This document shows, one piece after another, positions 11,401 through 21,640 of a stretch of DNA of 64,000 nucleotides (positions within the stretch are counted from its first letter, which is position 1; every line of letters begins with the position of its first letter). The notes below the pieces were generated by a model. That model was not told where the DNA came from and made no database searches. It saw nothing but the letters and a program-made list of their open reading frames with translations. The DNA is from Siniperca chuatsi (lineage: Eukaryota; Chordata; Actinopteri; Centrarchiformes; Sinipercidae): assembly GCF_020085105.1 (NCBI RefSeq), contig NC_058043.1:10219167-10283166 (forward strand), given 5' to 3'. Made by a program: the position numbers and the translations under genes.

Positions 11401-13327
11401 GCTAATCTTCCAGCACTAAACACACAAGCACAAAATGTTTACTGTCTTCTTTATGCAAAATAGTTTTATAAATCATGACAGCATGATGAATAAGAATGTA
11501 TCAATAATATGTCTTTCTGTCACAGGTGAAGGTTTATAACCTGGATGAAAACAAACATGGCCCAGATGACGTCTTGGTCATGGGCACAGATGGATTGTGG
11601 GACGTGACAACGGACAGGGAAGTGGCAGATGCTGTGTCAGCTTACTTATCCTGCTGTGACCCCTCTGATCCCATGAGGTATGCAGTCAGCCAAATAATCC
11701 TTTACATTAGGCTTTTGTTCTGTCATGTGCTGTGTGAACATGTCCAGGAAAACTACATGAAAGCTGCAGTTTCATAAATCCACTGTGAACTAATGTCAGT
11801 GGTGTACTGTTGTACTCAGTATGTCCACTAGGTGGTGACAAATAATTAGGTTTCTGGCAGAATTCTGCTTATAGTTATAGAATAGTAGTAGTATATTGTG
11901 TAAATTATAGCTTCAGCTGGGTAACACTTGTTTAAGTTTGTGTTAATGTACAGTATTTTTAACAATTGTAACTTCTCCTATGAAGACATATTTTATATAA
12001 TTACATCAGTGTTGTATTATATTGAGGAGTTAAAGTTGTTGACAACTACATATAAAACACTTTAAAAGACCTTATATCTGCCTACAATTACATTATAGTG
12101 TGGCATAAACCATTCATTGTGTGAAATGTTTATATACTGCTAATAAATGCTAAATGGGGGTAAAATTGTTTCCCAAATAACAAATAGTTTTCCGCACATC
12201 TTCTAGCGGTATGCAGCTGAATCAGCTTGAGTACAGCAAACTTCCAAGGGAAGTCTTTAATAATCCTTTAAAAGTGCGAACAGACCAATGTTTTGACATT
12301 ACTGTGTCTACACCAAGCAGCAACCTCCGGGGCTGCCCAGTGTCAAAAACTGCAGTTCCTCAAATGGCCACTTGAGGCTGGCTCCAAAATCGAGTCAATC
12401 CCCATAGAGCCCCATGTTAAAATGCTCAACTTTACAGAAAAATAAAATTAACATGTTTACAGCCTGGTACAAAAAAACAGTTTTGGTCTCTATAGCTAAT
12501 TTCCCCATTCGTGACAAATGTACTAACTGTACTAACTTTAAGCCTTAATAATTTAAAGGAGTTATAGACCCCCCTGGTCTATAACTCCTTTAAATTATTA
12601 AGGCTTAAAGTTATGCATAATTCAGGGATTTACCGCTTTCAGTGACAGGTGGGTACCGTCACAGGTGGCTAGCAGCAGCAACCAGGCTTCATTCGGCCCA
12701 CCTCAGCTCCACCGACGCTCCACCGCTTTGCCCCATTTTTGGATTAGCCGGGAGCCGGCGGAGTCAGGCACTGCCAAGATGGCGACGGCCGGAGCCACCA
12801 CACTGAGCTTCACACCAGCTCTTCAGAAACCTAGGGGTGCTGTCATGGGGACTATGTCCAGGTTTTATACAGTCTATGGTCTTTACCATATGACAAAGGA
12901 TCAAAATGGACAAAGACATAAGACAAACACATGCATAGTCAACCTAGAACGGGTGTACAATTGTTCTTGGATAACTGGTTGAACAGAATTCCAAATCTAT
13001 AATGGATCCAAGGGTGTTTTTTTTTTAAATAAAAAGCAACCTTTATTTTGTCTGATATACTTACTTGATTGAATATGAATCTGTGTTTTGTATGTGTGTT
13101 TGTGCTTGTCTTAAACTGTAGTGTATCTCACTATTTTAATGACTGTTTTTTTGCTTTGTGACTTCTGTCTGTTACACAGGTATACGCTGGCAGCCCAGGA
13201 CCTGCTGATGAGGTCACGAGGAGTGCTGAAAGAGCGCGGCTGGCGGCTACCCAATGATAAACTGGGCTCAGGCGATGACATCACTGTGTTTGTCATCCCA
13301 CTGGCGGGGCAAGAGTCAGAGACATGA
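5431..13327 (+). CDS. ppm1j: PPM1J protein phosphatase (PP2C family), 5'-partial
   Basis: A metal-dependent Ser/Thr phosphatase of the PPM1H/J/M subfamily. Nine coding exons join in frame: 5431-5545, 7584-7913, 8428-8540, 8786-8870, 9381-9499, 9946-10009, 10456-10563, 11526-11677, 13180-13327. All introns are GT-AG. They give 410 residues up to the stop. Human PPM1J is about 505, so roughly 95 N-terminal residues, mostly exon 1, lie left of the window. PP2C metal and phosphate motifs are intact: NEDQA (visible residue 10), FDGHAG (51), NAGDSR (181), TDGLWD (332) and GSGDDI (391). The subfamily-specific MATIGVTRGLGDHDLKV block and a C-terminus ending in VIPL plus a short tail are present. Similarity to PPM1H is also high; rhoc next door favours PPM1J. 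Sequence identity is by recognition, not by search. Confidence 0.9.
5546..7583 (+). other. ppm1j: ppm1j intron 2
   Basis: Starts GTGAGC and ends in a T-rich tract with TTTTTTAG. Apart from the dispersed element D copy it is AT-rich single-copy-looking sequence in which I see no gene or regulatory element. Confidence 0.8.
6160..6680 (+). repeat. Dispersed element D, copy 3
   Basis: The most complete unbroken copy, in ppm1j intron 2. It runs from AACAATGGATCA through TTCAGCTCATTGTTTTGG, CAGACAGACACAGTTAGCG, GTGAACATAGTGGAGCATTT and AATGTGTAAATAGGCAACTG to CATTGCAGGTTTAAA. It lines up with copies 1 and 2 with many substitutions, so it is old. Confidence 0.75.
9620..9900 (+). repeat. TAATCGATTAATCG element (family A), copy 1
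   Basis: In the ppm1j intron 9500-9945. It shows the family pattern: TTATCGATTAATCTG, GTTTAGTCTATGAAATATCAGAAAATAG, CATCACATTTTCCCAGAG, AACCCAAAATGTT, AGAGAAAAGCAGCAAAT and GAGAAGCTAGAACCAG. It is a short non-autonomous element, AT-rich with palindromic ends. Confidence 0.85.
10564..11525 (+). other. ppm1j: ppm1j intron with family B repeat
   Basis: Intron between the VPE and VKV exons. From about 10690 to 11090 it carries a degraded copy of the AAGTACTTTTACTT family B element, ending GAGTACTTCTTCCACCACTG, the reverse-complement style of the copies at 49.6 and 58.5 kb. The remainder is plain AT-rich intron. Confidence 0.7.
12330..12890 (+). repeat. Dispersed element F with embedded perfect hairpin
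   Basis: A moderately GC-rich block in the last ppm1j intron: CAGTGTCAAAAACTGCAGTTCC, CCCCATAGAGCCCCATGTTAA, CAGCCTGGTACAAAAAACAG, GGTGGGTACCGTCACAGG, CCAAGATGGCGACGGCCGGAG and ATACAGTCTATGGTC. I recognise this as a common teleost interspersed repeat. The 105-codon open frame at 12665-12982 lies inside it and is not a gene. Confidence 0.7.
12533..12613. repeat. Perfect 38-bp inverted repeat, 5-nt loop
   Basis: Arm 12533-12570 (TAACTTTAAGCCTTAATAAT, continuing to TATAGACC) is exactly mirrored by 12576-12613 around the loop CCCCT. With no mismatch in 38 pairs it must be recent or under conversion. The right arm reads on into the ordinary repeat sequence, so the left arm appears to be the copied one. 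Confidence 0.97.
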
Positions 13328-14645
13328 CAAGGTGTTGCAGCGACCGCTATGACAGGGCTGACTCTTTAGGGTCCTTCCCACGGTCCCTCCAAGATCGCTA
13401 AGCCCTGGATCAACAGGAAGAAATCACCTTTGTCATAGGGAAGACTCGGGTCTGAGCAGCACCTTCATCAACCCACTAGACTGGATCCAATCCCAGCCGC
13501 TTCACTTCAACCCAGTCGTGTAACAAAAGATTTTCAGTGACATTATAAGAGAAGTCACACTCTTTCTCCCAGCTGTTTGTGACAGTTGCCAGTGAGAATT
13601 AAACCCTTGTTGTATTTTTGTTTCCTGTTTCTCTTCAAGGCCGAACCGCTACTCAATCCTTTGAATGGATTGTTCATTTTCATGTCATGCCCTGAATGTG
13701 ACTCCCTTTTGTAAAAAAAAAAAAAAAAACAAAAAAAAAAGAAGCCTTCTGCAGTTTCACAATCATATAATGTAAAGGGGATTGCAGTAGAGAATGTGAG
13801 GAAACCAAAGAGATGCTGCTATGGCATAAGGATGGAAATCTGTAAAAAAATAAAATAAATAAATAAAAATACATAAAAGATAACAATAAAACAATAAAAC
13901 AAAACAATAAAATTCATTAGATTCATGTCTGTACATTAAATAAGCATGTAGAAGGTAAAAACAGAGAAATGGACCTTTTGAAACAGAATCAGTTGAGTTT
14001 GTATTGCTGTACTTCCTTTGTTAATGATGAATGAATGACGACACCTTAGGCACTGTTGCACATGCTCTGTGGTAGCCTGTTGATTTGCGATATATTTCTA
14101 TTGAATGTGCTCATAGATGATTTGTTTTATTTTTGTCATTACAGTAAAGAGAACAGAGGGTTATACTTGTGTTCTGTAAAAAAAACAAAAAAAAAACATG
14201 AAGGAACAGGATAATTTGTTTAACTACATGTTTTCATTATTTAACCCTCGGAGGAGAAAGTAATTTGTTCTCAGCATATGTCTCGGTATAGTAAGATGTG
14301 ATAAACTTCACACATATGCCTTATTAAGAAATTAAAGGGACTCAAGAGTTTTTTTCTTCAGATGCACTAAATTTGATCTTTGTAGAAGAAGTGGCAAAGA
14401 ACATTGTGTTCCCTTAAATGTACCATATACCTCTTTTGTACCATTTTTGTCATGTTGTTTTTTTAGATTATCCATATATTTTTAAAGACAACTTTGGTTG
14501 TAAGCAGTATCAGAAGTTTTATTTTTATGTTTTGATCCATTACTGTTTGTTTAGAGAGGTTTTGTGTCCTAGAAAATGAGCTACCAAAATGTGAGGTAGA
14601 GGGTTAATGTGTACCAGTTTAGAAATAAATCAGATTTTTCCCATT
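13328..14645 (+). other. ppm1j: ppm1j 3' UTR
   Basis: Follows the TGA stop. It contains an A-rich run (13714-13741), an AAAT/AACAATAAA-rich stretch with many possible poly(A) hexamers (13845-13915), and a clean AGAAATAAATC signal at 14624 followed by a T/GT-rich region. The last is the likeliest main end, giving a 1.3-kb UTR; earlier ends are possible. Confidence 0.6.
14624..14629 (+). terminator. ppm1j: Likely ppm1j poly(A) signal AATAAA
   Basis: Canonical hexamer followed within 40 bases by T-rich and TTGTTTTG downstream sequence. Alternatives lie at 13845-13915. Confidence 0.5.
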
Positions 14646-15340
14646 TGTTTTGAACTTGTTTATTTACTCTCTTGTGTCACTGGCAGTCAGTCCCATGTAT
14701 GTTTTAAAAGGAAATGAACCTTTGGTCAACTAATGGATCAGAATAGTTCAGAGAGCCTGTCAATGATAATTAAACTGTTTGACTAAGAGGAAAGTTCAGT
14801 TTCTAAAAATCCACTTCACCCTATTCTGACTCCATCACCAGCATTATGAGTTGCTATTGAAGCACAGAGTTATCTAAAGACATAATTCATTTCCCAAGAG
14901 CAGAATTTCTCTGTATGTTCATATTAAATTTCAGGAGGCAACAAGTTTCCAAAATATGTATGAACTTTTTTAACAATAGTAAAGTAGTCTTCTTCATATA
15001 GACTCAAGTTTAGTGACATGGAGCACAAAGCCTCAATATTAATTATTTAAGGATTAACCACTTTTGTTGACATTGGCTTTCCTTCCTTAATGTTTTGGGT
15101 CTCACACACCCCAATTCTTACTTGCATAAGAATGACTATAGCTTTTCTTTAAATATTTTTTCTTATTATTATTATTAAAACCTAATATGTAGATAAGTAT
15201 TGAAGTGGTAATCCTTCACTTAGTCAAAAACTGGCCTTGCACTTTTGATGGAGATGACAAAATACATAAATGACCATTAAGCATTGTTATTACATTCAAA
15301 TAAGGAACTATTTCATGTATTTAATGTTATATGGTCTACA

Positions 15341-15349
15341 TATATATAT

Positions 15350-15400
<51 letters not shown>
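15341..15400. repeat. (AT)n microsatellite
   Basis: Sixty bases of alternating TA with one AAA interruption near its left end. The Ile-Tyr-repeat open frame across it is an artefact. Confidence 0.97.
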
Positions 15401-15405
<5 letters not shown>

Positions 15406-15869
15406 GTCATTCTCAGGCAAAGAAATATATAGTATGATTTTCTACATAGTAGGATGTTACTTATGTTTAGGGTGTATTAGACCATATAGTAACAAACTGT
15501 TACTGTAAAAATAGCAAAAATCCAAATAGACTTAATTGGGATTTGGAAGGGGTAGTGCTGCGTAAAAAGTACTGTATAATGAGCATAATGAAAATCCAGT
15601 GCATTTAACCGCGTTTTACAGCTGGAGTACAACAGAAGTACAATGTCATTTTCTGTAGCAGATTTCTGATACATGTCATCACTTCAAAATCAGCAACTCT
15701 CATAAAATCAGGAAAAGTCATGAAGTATCAACAATAAAACTGATAAAACAATGTTACGTATGTTTTTGAGCTGTTAAAGGAAAACAGAACATAAAGGAAT
15801 TAACAGGCATTTATGGTCATTATGTAAACTAACTATAGGGTGTGAACATCTTGTGTAGGGCTGACATAA

Positions 15870-16140
15870 CAAGAAAAAGTACTGAGATACTTTACTTACT
15901 GGTAATACCATAATGTAAAAATACTCCACCACAGTACAAGTAAAAGTATTACCAGCAAAATATACTTTAAGTATTAAAATAACTCATGCAGAATGGACAC
16001 TTTCATAGTGTTATATTATTTTGCATTACATTAGTTGATTATTGTTATTGTTGCATTAACACGTACGCAGCATTTTAAAGTCGCTGTTGAGGTGGAGTTT
16101 ATTTTAACTGCTTTATATATTGTTGGAAAAATTGAAAGGT
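15870..16140 (+). repeat. AAGTAAAAGTACTC element (family B), copy 2
   Basis: Reads AAAAATACTCCACCACAGTACAAGTAAAAGTATTACCAGC, then TAACTCATGCAGAATGG, GCATTAACACGTACGCAGCATTTTA, GTGGAGTTTATTTTAACTGC and TTTATATATTGTTGG, matching the copies at 49.6 and 58.5 kb. Confidence 0.8.
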
Positions 16141-16861
16141 ACCCATTGTCCACCCACACAGGTGTTTTCACTAGATTAGACCTCTTCTCAACTGTGTTGG
16201 TGTGTACAGACTGTGATTTATATCTCACTCACGCTCCTGTTAGTTTTGTTTCCATTAGGGGCATCACAACATGCACCTTAAAGCTGCCCTGTGGAGTTTA
16301 GTTTACATTCAGTGTTACTCACCTAAACGTATTGTGTGTATCCTTGAGGTCTAACAAATGTGCTGACTGGATTTCTTTCCTCCCCTTCTTTTCCTTCTTT
16401 GTTTAAGTATCTTAAATCCAGCAGTCTTTACATCCATGCTTACTTGCTAGCAGTCTTCTTCCCTGCCTTTGTTGTATATCCTGGCACATTACCGCCACCT
16501 GTTGATCAGTGAAATAGTGTGAAATTATGTGCGTGTGCGTGCCTTGTGTGCGTGCCCACTCAGAAAAACAGCTCCATAGCCCTACTAGAGGTAAAATAAA
16601 TAAATAAATAAAAAACTCCACAGAGAACCTTTAATTCTTCTCTTTTTTGTAATTTGAATACTTTATTACATTTTCTTCATGGTTTCATTAACAGCAGAGA
16701 ATGAGAAGAAAACATTAGATAGTCAATGCAAGATCAATATTCATACACTGCCACGTGTAAAATAACAGTTATCATATAAAACTGATGAAATATAAATATC
16801 CGTTTAGTGTTCATGGCACACATTTCTATGAAAAAAGAAAAAGAAAGAAAGAAAAGTAGCA

Positions 16862-16917
16862 AGAAACTTTATAATTTAGAGTTTCCCCATTGGGGATCAA
16901 TAAAGTATTTCTGATTT
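16862..16917 (+). repeat. Retroposon 3' tail
   Basis: TTTCCCCATTGGGGATCAATAAAGTATTTCTGATTT is the familiar 3' end of a teleost LINE/SINE group: a short GC hairpin followed by AATAAAGTAT. No body of the element is recognisable upstream. Confidence 0.6.
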
Positions 16918-18689
16918 CAATTAATACATGGACTTCTACCTCACATTAATCCCCGAATAGCTCCAATCAACCTCAACCTGAGCAAACGTCTAATCAGCAA
17001 TAGTATAATACAAAAACGTCTAAACTGTACTTAACTACAGGACTTGAGTGGATGTATTTAGATACTTTCCACCACTGTTAATTATTCAATCACATAAGAA
17101 AAAAATAATAATTTACCATAATATTAACATTTGCTCTTGTTCACACAGGTCTAAAACAGACCTGACAGCAGGAAGTAACACTTTGTTCAGATATGAAGTG
17201 ATTGTTTTTGTTTAGTTTTTTCCAGAGGCCCACACTGGTGAGATCCACACCCATCCCTCCTGTTGCACGAGTCTTCATGTACTACGGATGATGTCATCTT
17301 TGACCGGGGAGGGGAGGAGGGACCTGAGTGACTCCAGCGGCTGCAGCAGCTGCGTCAAGTTAGTTAGAAGTAACCATAACATTACCGGAAATTCAGGCAT
17401 TAGCTTTCAAAATAACAGTGTATTTTTTTTTTTTCTTTTGACAGTTGATGGAGAACACCTTTTGTGATATCAATCATGGGGGTCTGGCCAGAGGTGCAAC
17501 ATGCTTGAAGGTTTTGTGAGTCATGTCTGATTTAAATATTTGTTTATTTTTATACTGATGTGCTGCAACACAGGGGGGCAAGTGTCAGTAAGTTTTTTCT
17601 TTTTTTCAGATTTATACCAAAAAATACACAACCTTTTAAAAAAGAGGAGAGTGGTGTATGTTCTTACACGTGATACTGAATATAGTACAAATTCCACAGC
17701 AACACATTTGTTGTGTTTTCTGGTGCTACAAGGTCACTGCAGTTCAGAAAATGTCATGAAGTTAAGAGGATAAAGGAGGATATAAAAATGACTGGTAATC
17801 ATGGCTGGATTAACTTGTTTTCATGTTGGGGCCCCTGTTGCCTCCAAATTCACATCCATGTCCACGTCCGGTGCACACAGCATACTATAGATGGCAGCTT
17901 CATCGTAGTTTATGTTGTGCTCCTTGGTACAAATTTGCAAATAATCAAATTACAAAACACATCTAACACACACTTTTGGGGCCTGGTTGGTAATCCAGCC
18001 TTGCTGTTAATGCACCAAATTCTCTTTAGTAAGAAAAGGAAAATCAGGAAAAAAACACAAGAAATTGTTAATTGACAGATAGGTTGTTTTGCAAATAATA
18101 TTTTATTATTTATTTATATATATATATTATATATTTTATTCTAAGTTTTTGTGTCATTAACTTTTAAAAGTATCAGATTTCCACACATTAGTATGTATTA
18201 TTAGTTGTTTAATTTTTTTTAATAACAAGAATAATGAGCCCAAGTGCGTGGGTTTGATTCACAGTCCCAGGTGTGTCTGACTGTATGACTAGAGGCTCTA
18301 GTCTGAACTACTCGCATGTGTGAAGAGGACCACAATGTATTTTAACTACAGTTACAGGTCACAGTTACAGTTACCCTTTTCCATCCATAAAAAAACAATT
18401 CAAAATTTAAAACTATGAGAGGAGGAGCCCACTTGGTAGGCCGGAGGCTTTGGTGAACCTTAGGCTTTTGTTTAATTTAATAAAATTAAGTAAAATAAAA
18501 TAAAGCCAACAGAAGTGAACAAAAAATAGCAAAGTGTGTGACTGTGTACATGTGTGTATGTTGGGGGTGGGGGGGTGTCATGGTGCAAAACAAAGTAACG
18601 CAAGACAAATGTAAAGAAAAAGAGGATGGAAAGAAAAGATGGGTTTTTTTAACTCTTTTATTTTGAAAGTCCTAAACGGAAGTACTTGT

Positions 18690-18880
18690 CTGTTAGCTCA
18701 GCCCAGCTTGACGCTGGTGGTCGGTGGGAGGATCTTGCTCGCCTGCCCCGTTTCTCAGCACCCTCACTGTGAAATTAGCGAATACTGCAGCAAGAAGTGA
18801 GTGTGTGTGTCACGATCAAGAGGAAAGAGCAAGCGGGGATTAATATTTATAAAAAAAAACTCTCATCTGGCTGGTGACAG
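18690..18880 (+). other. rhoc: Candidate non-coding exon 1 and promoter of rhoc
   Basis: A GC-richer patch in an AT-rich region with two good splice donors: GAA/GTGAGT after 18796 and GACAG/GTAACT after 18880. RHOC genes have a non-coding first exon spliced to the ATG exon, and this is the best candidate upstream. It is an inference: no transcript evidence is available, and a promoter closer to the ATG exon cannot be excluded. Confidence 0.35.
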
Positions 18881-19635
18881 GTAACTATGAAACGGAGGCT
18901 GTAACGTTAGTTTGACTGAATATTCTCATTTGACATAAGTCGACAGTCTAATTATAGCTCACTTAGCTACTTGGGTGAGAGAACAAGGTGGTGGCTTGTC
19001 CTCATACTAACATTCGCCTTTTTCCTGCTTAGATAGTTTAATCCCTTATAATGAAGTATATGCAGTGTGGCTGTAGTTGGCAGGGCGTGTTTCTGTACAA
19101 CTGTTGATACCTTCATTGTTGTTAGTTTCAAAGTCAAAGCAAGCAGATCAGATCCTGTTGGTATGTACAGTCTGTCCAACTGCTGCGACCTCAATGAGCA
19201 ACTCCGCATGGCAAATCTCCTAATGAGCCATTTCTATTCCTGGGAACACTTAATGTCCTCATTATTAAGACTCCCACTTCTTAGAGGGCGTTGTTTGAAC
19301 TGCCAACAGTGATTTTCAAACACAACAAAACATTTCGGAGGGTGAAATTTGAGAGCATGGGTGAGTTATTTAGGCTGAAACGCACAAGTTGGCTTAATTA
19401 TGTTAAAAGAAAGATCTGAATCGACTTGGGAGCTCATTCGGGGCTTTTAATGTGTTTTAAATAGGGAGGTCCCATTCATGATCACTTCCAAGATTCACAT
19501 AAAATTATTATAATATATTGTGATCGTCCTCCTAAATATGTTCAAATGTGTTGGGAAATCATCACACATGTGGCATTCATGCAAAAATATATACTTGATA
19601 CACTTCCAGATAGATGTAGACAGCAAAAGTATAAG

Positions 19636-19970
19636 TGCTGAAACAATTAGTCAATTAATCGATTCGTCTAAGGACAGAAAATTATATTTTTAACTATTTT
19701 TGATAATAGGGTAAAAAAAATAAAAAATAAAAAAGCCAAACATTCCCAGGTTCCATCTTCTTAAATATGAGTGTGTGCTGCTTTTCTCAGTTTTATATCA
19801 TTATAAATGATATAAACTGACTACCATGATATATCATGGTAGTCAGACAAAAGAAGAAATTTGAAGATGTCATCTTCCAAGATTTGGGAAATTGTGATTG
19901 ATATTTTGTAAATTAAACAATCAAAACAATCGATTCAACTGAATAATCAATAATGAATATAGTTGCAGAC
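19636..19970 (-). repeat. Family A element, copy 2 (with palindromes)
   Basis: Reverse-orientation copy running from GAAACAATTAGTCAATTAATCG to GAATAATCAATAATG and TTGCAG. The internal stretch that in other copies reads AAACTGAATATCTTTGGGTT is replaced by two adjacent palindromes. Confidence 0.85.
19792..19846. repeat. Two adjacent perfect palindromes
   Basis: Positions 19792-19816 are an 11-bp inverted repeat (TTTATATCATT / AATGATATAAA) with loop ATA. Positions 19817-19846 are a 30-bp perfect palindrome with no spacer, half-site CTGACTACCATGATA. Both lie inside a family A copy. Confidence 0.95.
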
Positions 19971-20091
19971 TGAAAACTGTGGGAAAACTTTATTTTTCAA
20001 AATATGTTTGAACATTTCATCAGCATGTTCAACTACACACTATTAGTTGCATTAGTGTCTTCTAAATTGTATTGTTGTTTATATATTAGGG

Positions 20092-20325
20092 CTGCAACTA
20101 ACGGTTATTACCATTATCAGTTAATCTGTTGATAATGTTTTGATCAATCTATTAATTGTTTGGACTATAAAATGTCAGAAAATAGTGACAAATGTACATC
20201 ATAATTCACAGAGTACCAGGCGAGGTCTTCAGATTGCTTGGTTTGTCCAATGGACAATTGTTGTTGTCAACATTATTGTTGTTGATTAATTTTCCGTCAA
20301 TCAATTAATCGACTAATTGTTTCAT
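20092..20325 (+). repeat. Family A element, copy 3
   Basis: Starts GGGCTGCAACTAACGG and ends AATCGACTAATTGTTTCATC. About 100 bases of the middle are missing compared with longer copies. Confidence 0.85.
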
Positions 20326-20344
20326 CACTTGTATAGAGTAGTTT

Positions 20345-20660
20345 AGAGTTAAATCAATTAGTCAATTGATTACAGAAAATCTGCATCAATTTTGATAATT
20401 GATTAATTGTTTAATTTTGGGGACAGGTTCCCGCTTCTAAAATGTGAAAAATTGCTGTTGATTTTAGTCTCCTATGACAGTAAACTGAATATCTTTGGCT
20501 TTTAGACGCCAGGTCAAAGCAGTTTTAACATGTCCCCTTGTCCTTGTGAAATTTTGATGGTCATTTTAAACTATTTTAGAAACATTAAAGACCAAACGAT
20601 TAATAAAGAAAATAATCTGCAGATGAATCGATAATAAATAATCATTCGTCGCAGCTCTAG
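20345..20660 (-). repeat. Family A element, copy 4
   Basis: Reverse orientation, from AAATCAATTAGTCAATTGATT to ATAATCATTCGTCGCAGCTCT. With copy 3 it makes a loose head-to-head pair only about 20 bases apart. Confidence 0.85.
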
Positions 20661-21379
20661 AGTAGATGGACTTGTGCTTCTGGTGGAGTCCTCTCAGCCA
20701 GCCAGCCAGCCCTGTTTGTCTGCTTATGAACAGAAGTCAATCATGAGGTGTCGGTTCTCTCAAAGCCATGCGGTGCATCCTCTGCCTCTGTCTTTGAGTT
20801 TGGTAATCACTCCGGCTGCCACCAGCTGACTCGACTCTCACATCTTGCCCTATTTCCTCTCAATAGTCTTTAAGAGCCAGGAGTATCTGCAAGTGTCTTC
20901 CTTTTGTGTATTTATAAATTCATGGCTGCTTGACAGAAGCCATGAAAGTGACCAGGCTGCGCGTCATTAATTTGAAAATGGCCAGCCAAGGTGGTGATTA
21001 GACTGTAAACAGGAGGAAACAACTAGCCCGGCTCTATCCAAAGATAACAAAATCCACCTACCAGCACCTGTAAAGCTCACTAATTAAAACGTCATATCTT
21101 ATTTGTTCAATTTGTTCAAACCTGAAGTCTAAAAACACATGTTGCAGTTTTATGGCAGGTTATTGTGGATGTATTAATAGCCGCCACTCAGCCTTGCTGC
21201 CAATCCCCTGTGGCCCAAAAAACATTCTCCTCATAGACCACCATTATAAAAGAGACGTATGGAAAACTGATGACAGGACACCTCCAACTACAAACAAGGT
21301 CAGTTATGACTCTTTGTATTATGAATTTTTTTAAATAGGCGACATCTTTGAGTCTGGTATCCAGTTCTTTTCATACATC

Positions 21380-21640
21380 CATGGGGGTTATTTGCGTGAC
21401 TATTTCTTGGCTGGGAGCAGTGACTTCCTGTAGTCTTGTTTATTATCGTGAGGTTTCCAAGAACCCAGCGAGACTTCTTTATGCTCTTTATGCTAAAGCT
21501 AAGCTAACCGGCTTCTGGCTGTAGCCTTATATTAACCGAACATAGCCAACATGAGAGTGGTATCAATCTACTCATCTAACTCTCAGCAGGAAAGCAAATT
21601 AGTGTATTCCCCAAAATGTCAAACTTTTTTTTTTTTAAAC
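21380..21640 (+). repeat. GCTAAGCTAACCGG element (family C), copy 1
   Basis: Contains GCTAAAGCTAAGCTAACCGGC, GAGAGTGGTATCAATCTACTCATCTAACTCTC and CCAAAATGTCAAAC, as in the copies at 23.8 and 26.9 kb. Non-coding. Confidence 0.8.

Larger units (their letters stand above)
14646..18660. other. Spacer between ppm1j and rhoc
   Basis: No coding exon recognised. It holds an (AT)n tract at 15341-15400, a family B repeat at about 15870-16140, a retroposon tail at 16881-16917, a family B fragment at about 17020-17080, and AT-rich sequence around 18100-18230. A GC-richer patch at 17220-17350 (GGGGAGGGGAGGAGGG, CAGCGGCTGCAGCAGCTGCG) could be regulatory, but nothing definite is seen. Confidence 0.6.

Noticed and set aside
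12665..12982. 105-codon open frame with an ATG
   Set aside because: It lies within a dispersed repeat, has no family match and no codon or splice support.
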